The notes beneath the pieces were generated by a model. The model did not search any database. It was not told where the DNA came from and worked only from the letters and a program-made list of their open reading frames with translations. 64,000 nt of DNA from Rhypophila decipiens (Eukaryota; Ascomycota; Sordariomycetes; Sordariales; Naviculisporaceae). A program made the translations under genes and the position numbers. Of this stretch, positions 36,116 to 45,887 are shown one piece after another (the stretch's first letter is position 1; each line of letters begins with the position of its first letter). Location of the stretch: assembly GCA_033297075.1 (NCBI GenBank), contig MU858167.1, positions 1 through 64,000 on the forward strand, given 5' to 3'.

Positions 36116-37081
36116 TCACCAAGGCAACTTGGTCCCATCATAGTTGAAAAACGACCCCGAGTCCTCAAATGTCTTTTCGTTCAACACCTTGACAACCCCA
36201 GCAGCTGCCTCCTCGGGCGTGACACTCTTGGTCTCCGGGGCGTACTTTTCCATCCACTCGGCGATGGCACCGCCAATATCTGTTGCTTTGACCCACCCTA
36301 GGATTATAAACATTAGCCAAACTTGATCCAGATAGTTATTCCGAGACGGTGCAGAGTAAAACATACCAGGATGAGCCAAAAGCGTCGTAACCCCTTCATT
36401 CTTCAGACTAGCACCCCACTTGCGAATCAACATGTTCAGCGCAGCTTTGCCGACAGAGTAGGTAGGCGTCAGGCCGGGCATGTACCCGGCCAGCTCGACG
36501 GATCCGAGGACGGACGATATCTGTATGATCTTCTTGGTGCTGCTCTTCTTGACGAGCGGGAGGAAACCACGGAGCAAGAGGATTGTGCTGATCAGGCTGA
36601 AGTCGATTTCTTCTTTGAACAAGGTTAGGTCACTATCGGGTTAAGGGAGGTTAGTTACTTGGCTTCACACAGGAGAAAGAAAGAGCGGTTCAGGGGGAAT
36701 TACTTACACCTCCTCAAAGGGAATCAGAGCAAGGTCATTGACGCCGGCGTTGCTGATGAGATGGTCGAGACCCCCTGGCAGGATCTTGGAGACCGCTTCT
36801 ACGGCGGCGGCGATGCTTGTCTCGGAAGTCACGTCGAGGTCGACTAAGACCAGACGGTCTGTGGGATATTGAGCGGCGAGATCTTGGAGGCCGGCTGATT
36901 TCTTGGTGTTTCTGGCTGTGGCGATGACTTTGCTGGAGGGTGTTTTGAGCTGGGCGGTTCTTGTATGTTAGCATCAAATGGATGTATTGTAATTCGGGTA
37001 TTTGGGACTATGACATACAAGCTCGGTGACAATTTGCAAGCCCAAGCCACGGCTGGATCCAGTGATGAGGTACGAAGACAT
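36116..37081 (-). CDS. Short-chain dehydrogenase/reductase (sniffer-type), 250 aa
   Basis: NAD(P)-dependent oxidoreductase of the classical SDR family, substrate unknown. Exons 37081-37019, 36949-36708, 36632-36367 and 36297-36116; introns of 69, 75 and 69 bases have GTATGT or GTAAGT donors. The cofactor motif is TGSSRGLG (7-14); the acidic position after beta-2 is replaced by ATARNT, which favours NADP. NAG is at 88-90, and the catalytic residues are Ser142, Tyr160 and Lys164 (YSVGK). The length and the AHPGWVKATDIGG segment match the C-factor/sniffer carbonyl-reductase-like group. The frame across intron 3 is confirmed by the restored HPGWV motif. It is probably cytosolic, since no targeting signal is seen. 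Confidence 0.92.
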
Positions 37082-38075
37082 GTTGTGAAGTGTAGATGAG
37101 CCTGGTGTTTTGAGTAGATTATGGTTGGTTGTGATTTCTCTATAGATAGCTCAGAATTGGGTTGGTGTTTTGAGGTAGAGAGTTGATAGATTGGTCTTCA
37201 AGTGTGATATATGGATACGTATCGAGTATAATAACTCAAGCTGTTGATGCTATAATTCTTCTTCATCCAAGCTCTCTATAAAAGCAAGGGGCGAGCAACT
37301 CTTTATGTACAAAGTGAAACCATTTCTAGAGTAGGATTCACACAAGGTGGTAAAGTATGCGTGTGCCACTTGCAAGTACAGACACACTCATAAAGTCATC
37401 ACTGAAAACGGAGCCACCTAAGATCGGTATTCGGTAGGGACTTCAAATCACTACACTCTGCATGCATCAAGATGCCGAGTTTGAGGCCCATCACTCATTC
37501 GTTGTTGTTGTGTCTGCCCTCTTTGTTCTTGACTCCCTCGGTATGGTAGGTGATGATTAACTATACAGGACCCTTCATGCATGAAGCATGTTCGATCCTC
37601 TCAATTCCAGCCCGAGGCGATTACCTCATCTCCATTAGTTAATTGACATACCACCAATAGGCAATAGACGTGAGAGACTCAGAGCCTCAAAAGTTACTGA
37701 TAAAGTTAGGTGCCGAGATGTGGGCGATTACTGATCACGATTCACGATGAGAATGCACTCAGCCGGACCAATGAGGACTGGGTGGACCGGCCGAGCCGTC
37801 TCGGGGCTTACCGATGGAAACATACAAACCGAACCCCGAACTTCATGACCAATTGCTCCGAATCAGTCACTGCATTACCGAGCGCATTGTTAGTTCCTTC
37901 GCGGCATGTCGTGATGCAGTGACTCGTGGACACGCTCAATACAAGATAAAGCCGGAACAGAAAAGACCAAAAATGTTGGATTGACTCCCCCTAAAATGCA
38001 TATCCCCATGCTCATAATAATCCTCTAGTATGTGTAGGTAGTGGTATCTTATCTTATCGTATCGTAACGCATCAC
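37082..38075. other. Intergenic, no gene seen
   Basis: Upstream of the SDR gene and downstream of the receptor gene, both leftward. No open frame with features and no repeat recognised. Confidence 0.4.
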
Positions 38076-40083
38076 CTATTCATCTTCTACTTCCTTCTTC
38101 TTCGTCAGATTCCGTATGATGGGAATGACCTCTCCTCCCCCTTCCTGCACAGTCGGCAAGACACTTTCGACAGACGCAGAGGTCAAGTACCCCGATGGAT
38201 CCTGCAGCTCGGGCAGGTCCATATCCTCCATGCTCTTCCCGTTCCCAATATGACCTTGACCGCCCCTGCAATTCTTCATGCTGAGACTACTGCTACTATT
38301 CTTACAATATTGCATCAGGAATCTTTTCGTCCCGCCGCAGGCCTGTTCGAGATACTCTCTATTTTCCTTTTCCAAGTCGGGCCGCTCGACGACCACGACG
38401 CTCGTCACCATGTCCATATGGATGCCTCCGCCCATGGGCATTGGTGCCCCTTCATGATCGTCTTGATGGTGGTTTGGTTGTCGAAAGCTCCGCGTCGTAT
38501 TCCCTCTTAATGATTCCTGGGAGACGGTCCTGCCATGAAGTCGACTGCTATTATGGCCCTTTTCCGACGACAGAGATATTATCCCAAAATCCGATTGTCG
38601 TTTCCAACCTATTCTTCGTCTAATCCGGTCAAACAGGTGCCATTTCGACGCCGATATCAAGCCGTCTTCGCCTCTCGTCGTCCATTCGTTGTTGCGCTCG
38701 TTGGCATTTCCGTTTGCTTCCCTTTGTGGGCCACTGGCTCCTTCCACCCAAACAATGTTGCCATAGCGTCGATCATGTGGTGTCCGCATAAACGTAAAAG
38801 TGCCCAACCCGGTCTCTTCGCTGCCCACGTCCGAGTAAAACAGCAGATTTTTCCTGGTCACACCCCACAGGAGAACATCTAACCAGCCGTTGCTGCCGAT
38901 AAGAGCGCCGGCTACGCAGAAGTAGCTGATGGGGACATCGACCTTGGCCATGGTAGCGATACGTCCCAGGGCGAGCGGTGCCGTGCACACGACGTAGATG
39001 ACGGGATAAAGTAAGAATGCCTTGTGGTGTCCTGAGCCTTGGGGGCTGGTAGCAGCGGTATTCGCTGCTGAGTCAGTCGAAGCAGTGGTGTCTACTAGAG
39101 CCTCGCAGCGTGGTATGACGGAGCCATCCTTGGTCTGGATTGTGGATGATGAGATCTGGTTCTCTGGGTCACTGCGATAGTCTCGGCTGGAATCTCGACA
39201 GCAGATGGTTGAGGTAGGCGAGGGGTCAGGTAAGCGTGAGCGTTGGGTTGAGCGAGCGCTCTGCTGTCGACTCTCGCGTTTGCGAAGAGAGAAGAAAATG
39301 AGGATATATAGAGCACTGGTGGCAGCTAGGGAGATGAAGATAAAAAGGTAATGGAGGACTAGTCGGTGAGTTTCGAACTTGACGCTCACCCAACACTATT
39401 TCATTATTAGCATCACAGACACAGGGCGGTATTGTGGTTGCACTTACCCAAGCCGCTGCCCTGACATAGAACCCACCATGTTCTGCTCCGTTTTTGGTCG
39501 TCACTGGGCCAAGGAGGGCAAGTGTGTAGTCAAACATCCACAGTCCAACGATGGTGGCGTACAAAACCCTCTGAGGGGGCCTGTAGTTCCAGACGATGGC
39601 CAGGTAGGTATGCACGGCGATGGCTGTGATGAAGCAGCTCGATGCTAGATCCCCCGTCGATACCAGCCAGCCCTGAAGAAAACATGCTGGGTTGTGAACC
39701 TCGATCCCGTTCTTCCTCGCCCAGACGCCGTTGAGGAGAAATGCACCCGCTTGGTGCAAGTCGGCAAGCAGAAGGTTGTAGATCAAAACAAGAAACTGGT
39801 TGGGATACGGCTTTTTCCCAGATGCTCCGACCTGCGTCCCATCATGAGCGCCAGTGAAGTGCCGCTCTGCCAGTCCCAAGGATAAATCGACAGGCTCGGC
39901 GGCCGAGTTTCGTGGTCGCCAACGTGTTGTGAAGTGCCATCGTATCAGTTTGTAAGTGAGATAGAGCAAGACGACGAGGGATGATCCGAACGAGAGGCTG
40001 GCGAGAACGGATACGGCGATCAGGCCTTGACGATGGGCGTCGGGCAGAGGAGTAAGATCATCGCTCTCGATTGCTAGAGGCAT
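38076..40083 (-). CDS. 7-TM G-protein-coupled receptor-like protein, 651 aa
   Basis: Putative plasma-membrane receptor resembling the fungal Git3/GPR1 (carbon or amino-acid sensing) and cAMP-receptor-like groups. Exons 40083-39448 and 39395-38076, with a 52-base intron (GTAAGT donor, GCTAAT branch, ATAG acceptor). Seven hydrophobic helices can be drawn, including one around LLLADLHQAGAFLLNGVW and one around GWLDVLLWGVTRK, with Cys in the FLQGWLVSTGDLASSCF helix region. A long basic Ser/Thr/Arg-rich third intracellular loop of about 95 residues separates TM5 and TM6. The cytosolic C-tail exceeds 250 residues and is Arg/Ser/His-rich, with a KKKEVEDE end. The N-terminus is short and lacks a cleavable signal. 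Ligand unknown; the subgroup call is moderate. Confidence 0.8.
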
Positions 40084-43000
40084 ACTGGAGCTAGCACTGG
40101 CAATGACTGGCACTGGCACCCAACCTGCCGGTAGTTCCGGATGTGGTGTTTCTCCTCACTGGGGACCATCGGGGACTGCGGAAACCATTGTCGTAGCGAA
40201 CAGAGAGGCGAGGAGACGAGGCTGGTGAGAGTTGCGATGAATGGAATTGCTGCTTGCCTCTTCAGCGGGACTCGGTCGGCTTCCCGAGTGTAGGGGAATG
40301 GGGATGAAAAGAGATCGGGTGCCACTTTATCCCAGGATCCATCGTGACGTGACACAGAAAGGACTCCACGGCAATCAACGTAGAAGGGTTTTGTGCGAGA
40401 GAAGATTCCTGCTGTGTCCCGTATGACGGTTGCCGGATCCGACCTTTGCGAGTCAGCAGTCGAGGTCCATCCAGTCCAACGAGTCCAGTTTTGCATGGAT
40501 TCCCTTCCACCATGGCACCGTACCCCGGGTGCTCCTGGTTACCATGTCAGCCAGACCTCAAAGAACCTCGATGCGCGATCCAGGCACAGCACTCCTACCG
40601 CTACGCCACACTGTAAACTCTGGGTCCGCTATCACTTTCCTAACATGATCTCACACAATGCAAGCACCGGCTGATGAGCGACCGAACGGACCATGCCATG
40701 ATGCTTTGGCGAGGGGCCAGCCAGGTCCTACGGGCACAGCGTATTACTATTGCGTGCTTTTTGAGAAGCCAACTGCCATTCTGTGCGGCCTCGTACATGC
40801 AGTGCCAAGTCGACGCCTGCTGGGACTGGGATATTAATTGACCTTTTTCCTTTTTTGCAAGCTTGGTGCTTGCAAACAGCTCGCAGACGAGAGTTTGCTG
40901 TCGCGCTTTGCCAGAAATATCCGTCATCGGGGCCCTTCCGCACCTGGGTGCAACTTCCGAGGCTGTGGGACCGACTGTTTACGAGACGACAAAGTCAGAG
41001 GATCTGTGTTTCTTCGGTGAGAAGCCGGCGCGAACAAGGTCAAGAACCCACCGGGTCCATATCTTCGGGGACTTTTCGATCACGATATGTGAGCTTATTA
41101 TGACAGGAGCTTGGGCCGCCCATCCCCCCTTTTTGCAATCCTTCCGCTCGAGCTGTCGCGTGGGATCCGTAGGTATGTACTCACGTCGATCATTGATGCT
41201 CAAATAGAGTGCGGAAAATGCACCATGGTGGCATGGTTGCATGTATCCGGACTCTGCAACAACAAGAACCTGCGTAAAATGTATGAGGGCGAACAAAGTG
41301 TGGGAAGGCTGACAGATCAACGAGCCTTGATAAAGTTGTCAGAGATTAAAGGAAGCGGCCGCCACTTTAGCCAGGGAATTTTTCTAGAAGGCCTTGGTGT
41401 TTGCCTGTCCTGATGGGGCAAACCGGTCGTACGGTCACCTCAGCCGGCAGCTTCGCCAGATTGAAGCTGCATGTTGTTTGAGGCACAGGCAGAGGGGCTG
41501 ACCCAAGAGAAAGTCCCTGTTTGCCAGAAGCTTGCTGTGAATACCTAGACTGGTTTGCCTTCGTGACAGGAGGGTTGATGGGCACGGAATAAGTCCCGTT
41601 GCCCTGGGGAGAGCCCGACAGCAGCTGGACATCACTGTAGCATTCCGCGTAGACATCCTGACATGAAGGATGAATCATGCCCCTTGACATCATTTCCAAT
41701 CCATCTCATTGGCGAGTATCCGAAGTGTAAGTGTTAGTAGTGGTGTAGTAAGAGGCAATGAAACACACAGGCAGAGGGCAAGGTGCTGTCCAGGGCAAAC
41801 GCTGTGAAAGACTATTGATACTGCCCTGGAACTATAGCATACCATCAAACGCTGAGAATCAACCCCGTGGGTTTGGGACTTGTGACTTGACAGGCCATGG
41901 CAGTGGTACCGGGTAAAGCATTGAATGGATCAGTGCTTGCTTCCTGGGACCTTTTCATCATAGCAATAACAGTACCCGTGAAGGGACCAGGTTCTCTGGT
42001 GTAAGAGTGACACATCCGCCCGATTTATGGAGGGCACTGCCATGTGGCCAAACGGCAACCATCGTCATTCACCAACAAACTCACGGGAGACTGCTTCACA
42101 AGATCTCAAACAACGGCAATGTGTTTGTTTTAATGAGAGTCGAACCTGTGCCAAGGTGGGAATAAAATCCGAAAAGGAAAAAGCATGGCAAGAACGTGGC
42201 AATCGAGATTGTTTCAGCCTCAGGGTCATCTGAGATCGAAGGCCGTTGAGAAATTGTCTTGGTGTTGTTTTGGTGGCTTGATTGGATCGCAGCGCAGCGG
42301 GCAGCTTTTGGGCTGTTTGGGTTTGTTGTGAGCTTGGCGGGACGCCGGGACCTCGCTGACCAGAAATCCATTGCGTTTGCGGTCAAGTGGTGAAAGGAGT
42401 CCACTCCTAACTAATGCGTTAACAAACAGCACAAAATAAATGAGGCTGTCGGTGGATACACTAACATGCGTGCTAGTCGGCACCCAAATCCCGACCCGCG
42501 ACAGCCGCGGCGACAGCCGGCCGCCCAAGCCAAACCCATTGGACAAATATTGCGCAATCCGCGCTAGTCCCAAAACGGGAAGCCTCTGAGGAAATGATGC
42601 CTTCAGGTGAAGTCGACGACATCAATCGTTCTTCTTCCCCTTTGATCTTCATAAAAGTTTGTCTTCTCTGTCTCTCAGTGATGGCATGAACTGCTCTCGA
42701 GTTTTAGGCCCCTTTTTTCGGTACTTTTTACCCTGATGGTTGAGCTATGGTGCTTCGTATATTTGCCCATATCAACCCTCCCCTAGCGAAACGAGGTGTT
42801 GCAACAACCTCAACGACACGGACGAAGACTTCACTGGCGCCATTGAACCACGCGGGTGTATAAATGGGGTATAGAGATCAGATATACTCTTCTAGCTCTT
42901 TTAGGGTATTGATCACTTTCTCCTTGACAGCTCAATCAGGGTCTTCTCAGCGTTTATTCAGAATACCGACAGATTTCATACCCTATTTTTACACCTGTGT

Positions 43001-43209
43001 GTGAATATACGAACTGGATATCAAAGCATGATATTATCACTACCTGTCAAAGAAATATGGTCTGTCATCCAAGGAAGTATCCCTGTTCTCCTTCCGTCAT
43101 CTAATCATACCCCGAGCATATAAAACCTCAATCCCCAAAGCGCCGCTTTAACCCCCCTGACATGTTGTCACCCCTGTACCCCCTTACCCCTTGCCCCTTT
43201 TCCTTTTGT
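40084..43209. other. 3.1-kb intergenic region
   Basis: Promoter of the receptor gene at left and 3' flank of cysteine dioxygenase at right. Open frames of 100-120 codons occur on both strands (for example 41367-41699 minus) without domains or splice structure. No RNA gene or inverted repeat is supported. Confidence 0.4.
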
Positions 43210-43955
43210 TTACACTTTCAACTTCTTGCCATAAGCGGAATAGTATCCGCACTTCTTCACATGGAACTTCTTCCCTGTGTTGGGATTAAAGGTATGGCAT
43301 CCCCCTTTGGCGACGTTGGGTGGTGTGTAGAGATGGAGCGAGACAGCGAAGTCGCTGCCTTGGTTGGAGACTCTATGTACACCGAGCTCGTCGGCCATGT
43401 AGGCCACCTGGTTCTCCTTGTGGACCTTTTCTGATTTTACTTTCATGGGAGCTTCTTGGTCTCCTTCAGGAAACTCATATCTTGTTTCTGTCAGGTCGCC
43501 TTTCAGGATCTTCATCAGGCAGTGCGCATTGCCATGGTCGTGGATAGGACTGCCCTTGCCGGGCGACCATACGAGGACGAGCTGTTCAATTGTTTACTTT
43601 GGTTAGAGAAGCCAGAGACACACAGTTGTGAGGAGGCAATAAAGGGCTTGGGATGTGAATGGGGGCTTACCAAGTTGCTCTTGCCATTTCCTTCGTCTAC
43701 GAGGTTTCTGGTGTACGGCAGTTTTTCGTCGCCCATGGCGTACCTTGACCACTGTTGCTCATCACTGGCATAGTCTGCCATCAATTGAGTGAGTTGCTCG
43801 AGGTCCACATCGTCCGATGTGAGGCCTGAGGATGGCCCAAGGGCTTCTTTCAAGGCGACGACAAGGTCGTCAAAGTTGGTTGTTTGGGACATGAAGTTGG
43901 TGGACAGGTATCCAGTAGTGGCTGGAGCCTCCGTTACGGTGATACCGACAGCCAT
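43210..43955 (-). CDS. Cysteine dioxygenase type I, 218 aa
   Basis: Cupin-fold non-haem iron enzyme oxidising L-cysteine to cysteine sulfinate, the entry to taurine/sulfate-yielding cysteine catabolism in the cytosol. Exons 43955-43671 and 43581-43210, with an 89-base intron. Iron ligands are His109, His111 (PIHDHGNAHC) and His164 (GVHRVSN). Cys116 and Tyr180 (SLHLYTPP) are the equivalents of the Cys-Tyr thioether pair known in the mammalian enzyme. Arg83 in YTRNLVDEGNGK would bind the cysteine carboxylate. Length is close to mammalian CDO (about 200). Start ATG at 43955. A tandem duplication begins about 30 bases upstream of the ATG, inside the presumed promoter/5' UTR. No sulfur-metabolism gene lies alongside. 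Confidence 0.95.
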
Positions 43956-43985
43956 ATTGACGATAATCGACTGGTTGGTGGTAAA

Positions 43986-44158
43986 CTATCGGGCGGAGGG
44001 CTTAGGATGGGTCGATCAGGAAAGCCAACAGCAATTTAGGGATTGGTAGGACGATGTTGAAGATGATGCTATCGGGCGGAAGGCTTAAGATGAGTCGATG
44101 GGCGATCAACGGAGCCAACAGCAATTTAGGGATTGGTAGGACGATGTCGAAGATGATG
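43986..44158. repeat. Tandem duplication of 83 and 90 bp
   Basis: Unit 1 (43986-44068) and unit 2 (44069-44158) both start CTATCGGGCGGA and share a long identical block, GCCAACAGCAATTTAGGG onward to GATGATG. They differ by a 7-base expansion and a few substitutions in the middle. The pair lies directly upstream of the cysteine dioxygenase start codon. Confidence 0.9.
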
Positions 44159-44875
44159 CTATGCTTCAGGGGCGGTATCCACGATGAACAAAATGGGCAA
44201 TAGGGTATACAGGATGATGGATGATGGATGGATGAATGGCACAATTGATGAGGAGAATCACGACAGAAAGAGCGGTGACACAGGATGTCGTGGCAGGACG
44301 GGTTTGCACTTTACAGTGATGGATGGCAGGACCGACAGCCGTAACTGCCTACCCCATCTCCGACCGGCCCCCGTTTAGAGCAAACCAGCGCTACCTGCCT
44401 ATCTTACGACTTGTGTGTCGTTCTGGTATCTGGTCGTTCTGGGTAGTGTCGGGTCCGGGAAGGGTGGACCGATCTCGGTGTGGGTCGTCGGCTGCTTGGC
44501 GTGACCATGTGACCATCGGATCTGGCCTCGTTGAACGAGCATCGTATCTCTGTGAGACGAACCGCTAGGATTATCTGCATTCCGCCTTTATTCCGAAGTG
44601 TGCTGAGCATGGACGGATAAACAGATGTCACTTTTGTTATTTTATAGTCTTTGTTGAGGATTCATTGAGATCCTGTCCTTTGTGAAAGATAAGAGTTGGG
44701 AGCATGTGTACCGCGTAGTTAGTTAGAAGGTGCGACTTAATCGTTTAGTATCGGCAACTCGGGTTCGCTCTCTTTGTCCGGAACTACCCGCCACCTGGTG
44801 CCCCTTTCAAGAGCTGTGTGACCAGTCCCACTTGCGTATACAGGCAGCAGTCCAGTTTGGCTTTCCAGGCCAGAG
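44159..44875. other. Non-coding spacer upstream of cysteine dioxygenase
   Basis: It contains a GATGGATG-type short tandem run around 44216-44236. No gene is supported. Confidence 0.4.
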
Positions 44876-45226
44876 GTTTTTATTCCAGCTAGTTAGGGCA
44901 TTTATTTCAGTCTACTCAGGCATTTATTCTAGTCCAGTCAGGGCATTTATTCCAGTCTAGTCAGGGCATTTATTCTAGTCCAGTCAGGGCATTTATTCCA
45001 GTCTAGTCAGGGCATTTATTCTAGTCTAGTCAGGCATTTATTCTAGTCTAGTCAAGGCATTTATTCAAGGCAGTCGAAGTATTTATTCGAGCTTATTAAT
45101 GTATTTATTCCAGTCTAGTCAGGGCATTTATTCCATCCAGTCAAGGCATTTATTCAAGGTAGTCGAAGTATTTATTCCAGCTAGCTAAGGTATTTATTCG
45201 AGCTAGTTAAAGCATTTATTCCAATA
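44876..45226. repeat. Minisatellite, about 15 copies of a 22-23-bp unit
   Basis: The unit is CATTTATTCYAGTCYAGTCA followed by GGG. Variation is patterned. Central copies alternate CTAG and CCAG variants almost perfectly, and a divergent pair (TTCAAGG.AGTCGAAG followed by TATTTATTC) occurs twice, at about 45065 and 45155, implying block duplication. It is direct, not inverted, and non-coding on both strands. Confidence 0.93.
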
Positions 45227-45887
45227 AGAGTACTGCCTGTATATGAGAGGACTGGTGCCTGTATAATAGGCGCCTTCTAAAAAAGTGTATGACGGATAAC
45301 TGTCAAGTTCGGCTTGCGTGTTCTCCACGGTTCTATGCCCAGAAGGACTGGACAAGGACTTGCTTGCGGATGGATCCATACTTACTTTGCACCACCTGCT
45401 TGTTGATCATCGGCCGTGTCACTCACCTCCAAAATACCATAACTGGTTTGTTGTAAGACAAGACACACACAAACCTGAGCTGCCAGCCACACGAGTTCCC
45501 AGAAACAGAACGATTTATGTGACGAAACCATTACCCAACCGTTTAGGTTAGACCCTTGTTTTTTTCCTTTTTTTTTTCCTGACGAAGGTCGAGGAAAGAG
45601 AAGGGGAGCGTTGCGCCCAACTCCCGAACCGAGACCCATGTGCTTGTGAACACTGTTCTCCTTTTTCTGGTTTCTCCTGGTGCGACAATCACAACAGCCC
45701 AGGATTGTAACTCGTTGTGATTGCTGGATTCTTGTTAGTCTGTCCGGTTCAGATATTGCCGCACCGTAGTCAGCTTTTACGCCGTGAAATCTGTAGAATT
45801 TGATTTGCAACATCCGAATCATGAAATAATGCTCATAATCATTCACTATTGGGACAGGGTATAATCATAGAGAAGAAGGGCGTTTGT
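45227..45887. other. Gap downstream of the CLC gene
   Basis: 3' flank of the leftward CLC gene. It includes a long T/C run near 45558-45580. No gene recognised. Confidence 0.4.

Noticed and set aside
42120..42150. Possible tRNA T-arm (GGTTCGACTC on the minus strand)
   Set aside because: The flanking bases do not form the five-pair T stem or a matching acceptor stem, and no anticodon arm is found at the right distance.
44876..45226. CRISPR-like array
   Set aside because: The repeats are directly adjacent with no spacers, and the genome is eukaryotic; it is a minisatellite.
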